The notes beneath the pieces were generated by a model. That model ran no database searches and was not told the DNA's origin. It worked only from the letters and a program-made list of their open reading frames with translations. From positions 1 through 64,000 of the forward strand of contig JAZUBQ010000025.1 in assembly GCA_045638525.1 (NCBI GenBank): a stretch of DNA of 64,000 nt, read 5' to 3'. A program made the position numbers and the translations under genes. Source of the DNA: SIG452 sp045638525 (lineage in GTDB: Bacteria; Bacillota; Clostridia; UMGS1840). Position 1 is the stretch's first letter; the number at the start of each line of letters is the position of its first letter. Shown here piece by piece: positions 51,775-59,300 of this stretch.

Positions 51775-51788
51775 CTCCAAAAGATAAT
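51775..51788 (+). repeat. att-like direct repeat, right copy
   Basis: CTCCAAAAGATAAT, identical to the rpsI 3' end at 50552-50565. Confidence 0.8.
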
Positions 51789-51807
51789 ATCGACCTTTGG
51801 TCGTATT

Positions 51808-51846
51808 TCAAAAATACTCTGCGAATTTTCGCAGAGTATTTTTTTC
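51808..51846 (+). terminator. Terminator beyond the element, probably the original rpsI terminator
   Basis: AAAATACTCTGC pairs with GCAGAGTATTTT, then a T run. It follows the right copy of the rpsI 3' end by about 20 bases, as expected if the element inserted between rpsI and this terminator. Confidence 0.8.
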
Positions 51847-52058
51847 TTTTGGAGAACTTCGCTCCGTGGCACAAATTTCCAAAACATCATATAAATATTT
51901 GTAGGGAACGACTTATGTGTCGTTTTGTTTGGTTACCAAATTGTTTCCTTATCCGTTGCAATGACTTTACTCTTCCCATTTATTTTTTTACCAAACGATG
52001 GTTTAAAAAATCAAATTTATGATAATGTTTGATACCCATACAACAGTTTCTTAAAAGA

Positions 52059-53888
52059 TTATGGTTCATCTACCCAGATTTCACCGATACCAAACATTTT
52101 GCCGGTCTCGTCTGCCTGAGCATCTTCGGTTATCGTCAGGGTCAAAATGTGTTCGGTATCCGGTAAGTCAAATTCCACAAGAGTGGGTTCCTCATACCAT
52201 TTGTAGTTTTTCAAGTAATTATCGCAAGTACCCTCACGTTCAATGTTCCCTTGTATGTCAGTAATGACATAGTTACAATAACGTCCTTGCTCACCGGTGA
52301 GTCCGTTGACGAGGATTCGGGTTCCATGAAACTTAAAGGTCAAGGTTGCACCGGAAATTGAGGCTCCCAAAAAGTCGGAAAATGGATTGGAAATCGGATC
52401 GCCGTAACCTTCGGTCACAATGTTTCTTATTGTCGGATTCATTTGCCAACTTTTATCAAAGCTTGCATAAAATGGAGATATTGGTTGGCAGAAGGACATA
52501 TCCGGCGTTCCTTCGCTGAATTTGGTATCCGGCATCGTAATCAATTTCAAATATTTTTCGGAATTTTCAGAAAATTCCCGATACATCAAATCTGCAATCC
52601 GTTGTCCCTGCTCCACAGTGGGATGCACATTGCCGTCCTTTACATAGTCGTCCCAACTTGTGTCCCGACGATTGATTTCGTCCAGCACCAATTGATGAGC
52701 ATTGATGGCGGTAAGATTATAATGATTCAGAATTTTATCGTATTTTTCAATGTTTTGCTGTATACCGTAGACTCCTGAATTTGTGGTTCTTCTGTCCGGA
52801 ATGTGAATAAATACTACCACGGGAACATGGTCAGCTTCGGCACATTGCCGAATGATACTTTCTACATTCAAGTGCAGAGTTTGCTTGCAATAACGATTCA
52901 AATCGTTTAAAGTAAACTCTACAAATACAATATCCGGACGATATGACAACACATCGCTTTCAAATCGCATAGCACCATAGTTACTTCCTGTGCCACCAAC
53001 ACCGGCATTGTTCACCGTGATTTTTCCTTCTCTATCCTTTTGCCACATTTCAATAAACGGATTTGAATAGCGATTTCCTTGCGTGATGGAACCTCCGATA
53101 AAAGAAACACGAAGCTCTTTTTTGGGGTCTACTACCGCATCATAGCCATAAGTTTTCGCGATATCCTTTTTTAGTGTTAATGGTTGCAAATTATTTTCCG
53201 TCCACACAAAGGAAGAAATTTTTGCGGTTGTTTTTGGCAGATTGGTAAACGAAAAGGAAATTTCCTTTGTTTCCCCATAAGCAAAATGTGAAATTGGTTC
53301 TTTCGCCAGACGAAGAAAAGCATTATTGTTGTCATAAACTGCAGTATAAACACAAATATCGGAAAGCTGTGGCTGATGGGTACAATTTACAATTTGATAA
53401 GCTACAGATAAGCTTCCGTTTATCAGTTCTGCAGGCACTTCAATTTTTTTATTATCTGCAGTAGTAAGCGTGAAGTTTTGACATTCTATATCATTGGATA
53501 ATGAAAACAATTCCGTAAAATTAAAATCCCCAAAATTGATGCTAAGTCGCAAACTTTCTCTTTGGGTCATCTTATTTGGAACCACAATTTTAAAGGTATC
53601 GACACTACCTGCATTTTTTTGAACAGAAAAATCAACAGGGATATTTCCCCGAACAATGGAAATACTATCTTTCGTTATCGTTTCTGACGGCACAGCGGTA
53701 TCTAAGGTAACAACAATAGAAGCTAAATCATTAACGGTGATTAATTGCGTAGAAATTACTCTTGCTGTTTGCCAAAGCTCGGACTGTGCTTTGGCATGTA
53801 AACTAAATCCCTTCCACCCTGCATATGGATGAGCGATTATGATTGCAAGTATCAATAATAAGCAATCTCTTGTTAGTTTGTTTTTCAT
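52059..53888 (-). CDS. Secreted SGNH/GDSL hydrolase
   Basis: The 609-residue exported protein (signal anchor about 8-30) has an N-terminal beta-rich region of about 240 residues, then an SGNH esterase domain: block I FIGGSITQG with Ser near 265, block II NNAGVGGTGSNYGA, block III FVEFTLND, and block V DGNVHPT (Asp/His near 421). A C-terminal carbohydrate-binding-like beta-domain follows. The family deacetylates sugars or cleaves esters. The start ATG at 53886-53888 has AAGGAG eight bases upstream; a GTG three codons earlier is too close to that site. It is divergent from the XRE regulator gene. Confidence 0.85.
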   Translation of the reverse strand: MKNKLTRDCLLLILAIIIAHPYAGWKGFSLHAKAQSELWQTARVISTQLITVNDLASIVVTLDTAVPSETITKDSISIVRGNIPVDFSVQKNAGSVDTFKIVVPNKMTQRESLRLSINFGDFNFTELFSLSNDIECQNFTLTTADNKKIEVPAELINGSLSVAYQIVNCTHQPQLSDICVYTAVYDNNNAFLRLAKEPISHFAYGETKEISFSFTNLPKTTAKISSFVWTENNLQPLTLKKDIAKTYGYDAVVDPKKELRVSFIGGSITQGNRYSNPFIEMWQKDREGKITVNNAGVGGTGSNYGAMRFESDVLSYRPDIVFVEFTLNDLNRYCKQTLHLNVESIIRQCAEADHVPVVVFIHIPDRRTTNSGVYGIQQNIEKYDKILNHYNLTAINAHQLVLDEINRRDTSWDDYVKDGNVHPTVEQGQRIADLMYREFSENSEKYLKLITMPDTKFSEGTPDMSFCQPISPFYASFDKSWQMNPTIRNIVTEGYGDPISNPFSDFLGASISGATLTFKFHGTRILVNGLTGEQGRYCNYVITDIQGNIEREGTCDNYLKNYKWYEEPTLVEFDLPDTEHILTLTITEDAQADETGKMFGIGEIWVDEP

Positions 53889-53947
53889 TCTATCCACTCC
53901 TTATATGATGAAAATCTGTCAGAATTAATCTCCTGCCAGGTCTCTTC

Positions 53948-53965
53948 ATACTAATATATTAGTAT
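53948..53965. promoter_or_regulatory. 18-bp perfect palindrome between divergent genes
   Basis: ATACTAATATATTAGTAT is a perfect palindrome between the SGNH gene and the XRE regulator gene, a likely operator for that regulator. A related but imperfect inverted repeat lies at 3964-3978. Confidence 0.55.
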
Positions 53966-54052
53966 AGAATGATTTTAACAGAAATTATTTAGTAAGTCAA
54001 GCCGTTTTAGAAATATTATGGTAAAATAGAAACAAAAAAGGTGTTTTTTGGT

Positions 54053-54337
54053 ATGTCAAAATACAAGAACAGAATTAGAGATTTGCGAGAAGATAGAGAT
54101 TTACGACAAGTGGACGTGGCAAATGCTACCGGTATTGACCAAAAAACATTATCCAACTATGAAACCGGCAAAACCAATCCCGACAGCGTTGCCGTAATTC
54201 GTCTGGCCGAATTTTTTCAAGTAACAACCGATTATCTTTTGGGATATACCGGTTCCAATTTGCAGTGTAAACAGGATATTTTGTCTGTATTGGAGGACAT
54301 AGAGCGTAAAATAAAGGATTTAAAAAATATATATTGA
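54053..54337 (+). CDS. XRE-family helix-turn-helix regulator
   Basis: The 94-residue protein has an N-terminal HTH_3 domain (IRDLREDRDLRQVDVANATGIDQKTLSNYETGKTNPDSVAVIRLAEFFQVTTDYLLG) and a short coiled C-terminus (VLEDIERKIKDLKNIY) that may dimerise. The ATG at 54053 is preferred: AAAGGTG lies nine bases upstream; a GTG at 54041 would overlap that site. The 18-bp palindrome 88 bases upstream, between it and the divergent SGNH gene, is its likely operator. Confidence 0.88.
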   Translation: MSKYKNRIRDLREDRDLRQVDVANATGIDQKTLSNYETGKTNPDSVAVIRLAEFFQVTTDYLLGYTGSNLQCKQDILSVLEDIERKIKDLKNIY

Positions 54338-54348
54338 TACAAAAAAGG

Positions 54349-54377
54349 TAGACTTGTTCCATATCCTATGCTATAAT
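54349..54377 (+). promoter_or_regulatory. Promoter of the HAD phosphatase gene
   Basis: TAGACT (54349-54354), 17-base spacer, TATAAT (54372-54377). The last 16 bases, TATCCTATGCTATAAT, are identical to the tRNA promoter at 21201-21216. Confidence 0.65.
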
Positions 54378-54407
54378 ACCATTATAACAGAATCAGAAAG
54401 TGAGAAA

Positions 54408-55070
54408 ATGGTTATGATAAAAGGTGCAATATTTGATTTGGACGGAACATTACTTAATACCTTGGAATCCATCGCAAAAGCAGGCAACACACTGCTTCAG
54501 AGCTTTGGATATCCGCCGGCTCCCGTAAAGCAGTATGGTATATTTGCAGGAGATGGTGCAGATGTTCTGGTGGAACGTGCGCTTCTCTACAGTGGAGATA
54601 CCAATTTATCAAAGGCAGAAGAAGCAAAAGCAAGATATCGTGAAATTTTCCCGGAATTTTGCAGTTATCAGGTCAAACCCTATGAGGGGATTTTAGAAAT
54701 GCTTGGGGAACTTAAAAAACAAAACATCCGTCTTGCCATCTGTACCAACAAACCTCATGCAAGTGCAGTACGGTTAGCGAAAGAATATTTTGGAGAAGAC
54801 TGTTTTACCGATGTATTGGGGCAACAGGATGGCTTCCCCAAAAAGCCTGACCCTGCCGGACTTTTAAAAATTGCATCCGATTGGGGAATTGCACCCTCTG
54901 AGTGTGTCTACTTAGGGGACAGCGATGTGGATATGAAAACCGGAAAATCGGCAGGCTGTTTGACCGTTGGTGTATTATGGGGATTCCGTGACGAAGAAGA
55001 ACTGATGGCAAACGGTGCCGACCGGGTGATTTCCCATCCCGATGAACTGTTACCCTTTTTGAAAGGATAA
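54408..55070 (+). CDS. HAD-superfamily phosphatase (phosphoglycolate phosphatase-like)
   Basis: The 220-residue protein has the HAD catalytic motif I FDLDGTLLNT with nucleophile Asp, a helical cap, motif II AICTNKP, motif III Lys in QDGFPKKPDP, and motif IV LGDSDVDMKTGK. It resembles Gph/PpaX enzymes; the physiological substrate cannot be told. The start at 54408 has GAAAGTGAG upstream; an ATG two codons later is possible. The next gene starts five bases after its stop, implying co-transcription. Confidence 0.85.
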   Translation: MVMIKGAIFDLDGTLLNTLESIAKAGNTLLQSFGYPPAPVKQYGIFAGDGADVLVERALLYSGDTNLSKAEEAKARYREIFPEFCSYQVKPYEGILEMLGELKKQNIRLAICTNKPHASAVRLAKEYFGEDCFTDVLGQQDGFPKKPDPAGLLKIASDWGIAPSECVYLGDSDVDMKTGKSAGCLTVGVLWGFRDEEELMANGADRVISHPDELLPFLKG

Positions 55071-55074
55071 TCCT

Positions 55075-55860
55075 ATGATACCAAAAAAAGAACTTGCAAC
55101 CTATAAAAGGCTGTTTCGGGAAGTGTTTTTTGAATCTCCCGAATTTTGCGACAAGATTTTTTCTCATCGGCTGGATACGGTGTTTGACAAACGGGAAAAT
55201 GGAGAAATTGTCAGCTTTTTATATGCAATTCCCTTTTCAGGCAAGATAGCAGGACAAGCTTGTCGTGCCGTTTATGTCTATGGTGTCGGAACGGTTCCGA
55301 ATGCGAGAGGCAAAGGCTATATGAAAGAAGTATTTCAAAAAATGGAGGCTTTTTTTCAGGATTCTGTGGATTTTTATTATCTGGTGCCGGCAAGTGAAAG
55401 TTTATTTTCCCTCTACGAAACCATTGGCTATAAAACAGGATTTTATCTGAAAAAAGAACTGCTATTTTCCAAAAAAAATCCGGAGCTTTCCTACCAAATC
55501 ACAGAAGCTCCCGAAGAATTTCATAAAGATTATCTCTCTTATATGGAGCAGTTTGACACTGCAGTCATCCGAACGGAAGCAGATTCCCGATTTTATTTAT
55601 CGGAAGGAACTTACTATAAAATCGGAAACAGCGGTTTTTTTCTGGTACGGGAACGAAACACCCTCTATTTGCGGGAACTGTTTTTGCAAAACGAAAAGGA
55701 TCTGGAATGTTTTTTAGACTTTCTGGCAAACCAAAATGAGGAATCGGTGATTGTCACCCGAGCAGAACCAAAAACGCCTTATGCAATGGTAAAACCCGTT
55801 TCATCCCTTGCAAAAACAGCAAATTTTGCCAAAGGGTACACCAACCTGAACTTCGATTAG
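55075..55860 (+). CDS. GNAT-family N-acetyltransferase
   Basis: The 261-residue protein has an N-terminal GNAT fold with the acetyl-CoA loop VGTVPNARGKGYMKEVFQKM near 65-85 and the SLYETIGYKTGF strand near 120, which fit acetyltransferases. The C-terminal half (about 150-261) is a second, weaker GNAT-like or Eis-like region. The substrate is unknown. AAAGGATAATCC at the end of the upstream gene is the ribosome site. Confidence 0.8.
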   Translation: MIPKKELATYKRLFREVFFESPEFCDKIFSHRLDTVFDKRENGEIVSFLYAIPFSGKIAGQACRAVYVYGVGTVPNARGKGYMKEVFQKMEAFFQDSVDFYYLVPASESLFSLYETIGYKTGFYLKKELLFSKKNPELSYQITEAPEEFHKDYLSYMEQFDTAVIRTEADSRFYLSEGTYYKIGNSGFFLVRERNTLYLRELFLQNEKDLECFLDFLANQNEESVIVTRAEPKTPYAMVKPVSSLAKTANFAKGYTNLNFD

Positions 55861-55924
55861 GTACTGCGTACGGCATTTATTCTGTGTACGGCATCAACTT
55901 TCGTATGTCAATTACGTTATATAT

Positions 55925-55960
55925 AAAAAAAGCAACGGAATTTTTCCGTTGCTTTTTTGT
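55925..55960 (+). terminator. Terminator after the HAD-GNAT pair
   Basis: AAAAAAGCAACGGA pairs with TCCGTTGCTTTTTT. Confidence 0.92.
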
Positions 55961-56008
55961 GTTCTGAAATATTTTACCAAATTTAAAAAACGCAGAAAAT
56001 TGCCTTAG

Positions 56009-56091
56009 AAAGGGAGGAAGCGAATCAAGGCAAAGCCTTGACAAGCCCGAAGCTGTACATAGGTACAGCGAGTGGTGAGCTTCATTCCTTT
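56009..56091 (-). repeat. Three-way-junction repeat, copy 8
   Basis: P1 is AAAGGGAGGAAGC (56009-56021) with GCTTCATTCCTTT (56079-56091), two mismatches. P2 is CAAGGC (56026-56031) with GCCTTG (56035-56040). P3 is GCTGTAC (56052-56058) with GTACAGC (56063-56069). It lies 20 bases past the yebC stop on the transcript side. Confidence 0.85.
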
Positions 56092-56111
56092 ATAAGGTGA
56101 TTTTCAAGTTT

Positions 56112-56837
56112 TTACTCTTCCCAGGAGTGATAGATGTTCTGCACATCGTCGTTGTCTTCCAACATATCAATGAGTTTGTTCATGTTTTTGATGTGTTCTT
56201 CATCGGTTAAGGTGGTATAGTTGTCGGGAATTTTGGAAATTTCGGCTTCTAAGATGGTGTAGCCTTTTTGTTCGTAGGCTTCACGAATCTCAGAGAAGGT
56301 TTCGGGTGCGGTGGTTATTTCATAACACTCGTCTAACACTTCGATATCCTGTGCGTCGAGTTCCAGTGCTTCCATAGTCATTTCATCGTCATCCATAGAA
56401 TCTTCTTTTTCGATTACAATGATACCTTTTTCCTGGAAGGACCAGCTCACACAACCGGTAGCTCCCATATTACCGCCACATTTGTCAAATGCGTGACGAA
56501 CATCAGCTGCGGTACGGTTACGGTTATCGGTTAAGGTTTCAACGATAACGGCAACGCCTGCGGGTCCGTAGCCTTCGTAAATGATGCTTTCATAGTTGGA
56601 GGTATCTTCTCCTCCGGCTGCTTTTTTAATACATCTTTGCACGTTTTCGGAAGGCATATTGTTGGCTCTTGCTTTTGCAATCAGGTCACGCAATTTGCCG
56701 TTTACTGTTGGGTCAGGACCGCCTGCTTTTACAACTACAGCGATTTCTCTGCCGATTTTAGTATAAACCTTTGCTTTTTGCGCATCGGTTTTTCCTTTTT
56801 TGTGTTTGATGTTTGACCATTTAGAATGTCCTGACAT
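56112..56837 (-). CDS. yebC: YebC/PmpR-family protein
   Basis: The 241-residue protein begins with the diagnostic MSGHSKWSNIKHKKGKTDAQ and continues with GGPDPTVNGKLRDLIAKARANNMPSENVQRCI and the acidic MDDDEMTMEALELDAQD region. YebC proteins were named transcriptional regulators; recent work assigns some a role in translation at difficult sequences. The gene overlaps the end of the upstream PHP gene by 17 bases. Confidence 0.95.
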   Translation of the reverse strand: MSGHSKWSNIKHKKGKTDAQKAKVYTKIGREIAVVVKAGGPDPTVNGKLRDLIAKARANNMPSENVQRCIKKAAGGEDTSNYESIIYEGYGPAGVAVIVETLTDNRNRTAADVRHAFDKCGGNMGATGCVSWSFQEKGIIVIEKEDSMDDDEMTMEALELDAQDIEVLDECYEITTAPETFSEIREAYEQKGYTILEAEISKIPDNYTTLTDEEHIKNMNKLIDMLEDNDDVQNIYHSWEE

Positions 56838-57654
56838 GGGTTTTAATCTCCTTTAAAAATGAGTATGGTATCCGAAGATGGTTTGGGTCAAGCGGAATGT
56901 TGGGCTTCATCGCCCCGTGAAAATCACTTCCGCCGGATTTTTTTAATCCCAGCTCTTCCACGATCCCGGTATAGGTTACAGTTTGTTCGGGGGTGTATTC
57001 GGTATAAATCACCTCAGCACCCACAAGTCCGCTTTTTTGAAAACGGATGAGTAAATCTTTCAATTCACTGTCTGAGAGTTTTAAATAGTGCATATGTGCC
57101 AAAATGGGAACTCCACCTGCGGCACGAATCAAGGCGATGGCTTCCTCCGGGTCAATGCGTTTTTCCTGCACATAGGCAACTCTGCCCACGCCCAGATATT
57201 TCTGAAAGCCTTCCTTAACGCTGCCCACATAGCCTTTATCGCAAAGAAGCTTGGCAAAGTGCGCTCTGCCCCAGATGTTGCCTGTGGCAATTTGTTTGAC
57301 TTCCGACACGGTAATGGAAATCCCTAAGCTATTTAAAATTTCCAGAGTTTTTAAGTTTCGTTCTTCACGATTTTTGGCAAGTTCCTTTAGTTTTTCCACC
57401 AAAGGCGGATACTCGGGATTGATAAAAAGACCAATCATATGCAACTCTCCCGAATAGTTACAGGAAAGCTCGATTCCGGGAATCACTTCCATATGAAGTT
57501 CCTCTCCTGCCGCCATCGCTTCGGGAATGCCCGCAACGGTATCGTGATCGGTAATGGCGATTGCCGAAAACCCTTGTTCTTTGGCAAGTGTCACCAATTC
57601 ACGGGGAGTCAGAGAACCGTCGGATTCTGTGGTATGAGTGTGTAAATCAATCAT
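56821..57654 (-). CDS. PHP-domain phosphoesterase (TrpH/YciV-like)
   Basis: The 277-residue protein has PHP metal-binding motifs: DLHTHTTESDGSLTP near 3-17, AITDHDTVAG near 32-41, GIELSC near 60, and the late GSDFHG near 243. The family includes 3',5'-nucleoside bisphosphate phosphatases (RNase AM) and histidinol phosphatase-like enzymes; the former fits length and motif order. It overlaps yebC by 17 bases. Confidence 0.85.
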   Translation of the reverse strand: MIDLHTHTTESDGSLTPRELVTLAKEQGFSAIAITDHDTVAGIPEAMAAGEELHMEVIPGIELSCNYSGELHMIGLFINPEYPPLVEKLKELAKNREERNLKTLEILNSLGISITVSEVKQIATGNIWGRAHFAKLLCDKGYVGSVKEGFQKYLGVGRVAYVQEKRIDPEEAIALIRAAGGVPILAHMHYLKLSDSELKDLLIRFQKSGLVGAEVIYTEYTPEQTVTYTGIVEELGLKKSGGSDFHGAMKPNIPLDPNHLRIPYSFLKEIKTHVRTF

Positions 57655-57669
57655 AAGTTATTTTTCTTC

Positions 57670-58284
57670 TTAAGAACGAGATTTTAAAACTTTTCGTTTG
57701 GGAAGGGTTTTTTTATAGTTTTCGTGCAGAATCAAATAGGTTGCAAAGAGCATAATGGTGGTAACGATGATGAATCCCCACGCAACCAACATATTTACGA
57801 AACAGAAATAGAATGCCAAAATGGCAGCAATGGATGCGGCATAGCTAAAAATACGAAGCAGATTCAGCTGTCCGCCGTGAGAGAACTGTCCGCCAAATAC
57901 CCCGATGTAGATGGTCATATAAAAGGCGTTGATAATCTGCACAATTACGGTGTCCAAATAGTATAACTCACCAAGTTCGTCAAAGGTGGTGATTAAGGTG
58001 TATACAATATTTGCACCTAAAATGGTATAGGTTAAAATGTGAGAAAACACACTGTTTCGTCCTGTCATTTTTCGGCTGAGTCTGCTGATTAACAGATAAA
58101 ACAGAACGATAAAGAATAAATAGAAATAGGTGGGGACTACCGACTGAAAAATGGTATAAGGAATTTCAAGATTACTGCTTAAAAGAATCATCACGTTTAC
58201 CGCCATTAAGATGACTTGTGCGATGCCTCCGTAAAGCAAATGGTTTTTCGTACGAAAAATTCGTCTCATAAAAAAATCAACCAT
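57670..58284 (-). CDS. Integral membrane protein of unknown function
   Basis: The 204-residue protein has about six hydrophobic helices and a basic C-terminal tail (KKTLPKRKVLKSRS). I do not recognise a family. The ATG at 58284 has AACAGGAGAG eight bases upstream; an in-frame extension lacks a site. It lies between the PHP gene and the HPr-kinase-like gene on the same strand. Confidence 0.65.
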   Translation of the reverse strand: MVDFFMRRIFRTKNHLLYGGIAQVILMAVNVMILLSSNLEIPYTIFQSVVPTYFYLFFIVLFYLLISRLSRKMTGRNSVFSHILTYTILGANIVYTLITTFDELGELYYLDTVIVQIINAFYMTIYIGVFGGQFSHGGQLNLLRIFSYAASIAAILAFYFCFVNMLVAWGFIIVTTIMLFATYLILHENYKKTLPKRKVLKSRS

Positions 58285-58312
58285 AATATCTCTCCTGTTA
58301 TATTTAGTTTTA

Positions 58313-59251
58313 TCAATCAAATAATGCCTGTCGAACCGTTTCCACTGCATCCAGATCCGGACGACATTTTAAAATGTAGCAAGGAGTTTCACTAAGCAAC
58401 AAATGAATCAGAGTGAACAGCTTATCCAAAAGTCCTTTTTCTACCGGTCGGTTCACACTGCCAAGCAACCACTGAAGCGCCTGCAATGTCTGCAAACGGG
58501 AAATCTCATTTTCGGGTGCCTGCTGTAAAAACACAATGGCTTTTAAAGGAACAATGGCATTTTTCCCTTCTCCGCTGGCGCCTGCCCAGGGAGAACCGCA
58601 AGCATACGCTTTTCCGTCCTCCATAAAACGGACAATGGGAGAATCATCATTCAAGATAAAAGCAGAGGGGTCAAACTGTTCCCACAGTTTGGTGTGAGTA
58701 GTTTTTCCCGTTCCGCTGGGAGCAGAAAACAAAATTCCGTTCCCCTGGTAGGAAATAGCAGATGCGTGTACCATAAACGCATTATGGTGAAGTAACGCAT
58801 AGCGCATTGCCTGGTCGGTTCCGTTAATTAACGGAAACTCCGGCTTAAAGACCGCATGTTCTGCATTTTTGTATTCCTTGGGATTGGGCATTGTTTTTTT
58901 GTATTCCTTCAATGCCTCGTTAATCAGCTCGATTTCTTTTGCATCCTCCAACCGGTAAAACTGAATTTCAATTTTTTCCTTTTGGATTTTTGTGCAACTG
59001 ATGTGCTTTTGGATTTGCTCGTTATAGTCCCAATAGCAAAAGGCTCCGTCAGGAAGCTTTGCCCAGGTACGGTCATTGGTTACGGTGATGACTTCATAGT
59101 CTTCGGGAAGCTCCACCTGATCTTTCAAGCGGAAATCCACCGTAATATCCTCGCTTAAATAAACCTCCTGATAGGGGGTTGCACGCTCAATAAACACAGG
59201 ATTCAAATCTCCTGTAATATTCACTTTGATTCCTGCAATTTTTAATTTCAT
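58313..59251 (-). CDS. HPr-kinase/PEP-carboxykinase-like P-loop ATPase
   Basis: The 312-residue protein has a P-loop SAPSGTGKTTHTKLWEQ near 178-194, followed by ILNDDSPIVRF and GSPWAGASGEG..NAIVPLKAIVFL, the nucleotide and metal segments of the HprK/PCK-like superfamily. It is not true HPr kinase (no N-terminal HPrK domain or its signature). Such proteins often sit with PqqD-like or surface-decoration genes, but none is obvious here. The start is the ATG at 59249-59251; GGGGGG lies upstream. Confidence 0.75.
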   Translation of the reverse strand: MKLKIAGIKVNITGDLNPVFIERATPYQEVYLSEDITVDFRLKDQVELPEDYEVITVTNDRTWAKLPDGAFCYWDYNEQIQKHISCTKIQKEKIEIQFYRLEDAKEIELINEALKEYKKTMPNPKEYKNAEHAVFKPEFPLINGTDQAMRYALLHHNAFMVHASAISYQGNGILFSAPSGTGKTTHTKLWEQFDPSAFILNDDSPIVRFMEDGKAYACGSPWAGASGEGKNAIVPLKAIVFLQQAPENEISRLQTLQALQWLLGSVNRPVEKGLLDKLFTLIHLLLSETPCYILKCRPDLDAVETVRQALFD

Positions 59252-59300
59252 CAATACGCCCCCCTAAGAGATCACATAGTTTAAAGTCTTAAAAAATTCT

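Larger units (their letters stand above)
51680..52058. other. Gap after the rpsI-linked element
   Basis: It holds the right 14-bp repeat, a terminator, and a decayed family B palindrome (AACGAC/GTCGTT, 51907-51924). The rest is AT-rich without a gene. Confidence 0.6.

Noticed and set aside
4267..56091. Three-way-junction repeat considered as IscB/TnpB guide RNA (omega RNA) or IS200/IS605 ends
   Set aside because: No transposase or IscB/TnpB gene is seen, and the conserved core does not match the omega RNA sequences I remember. It cannot be excluded without a covariance-model search.
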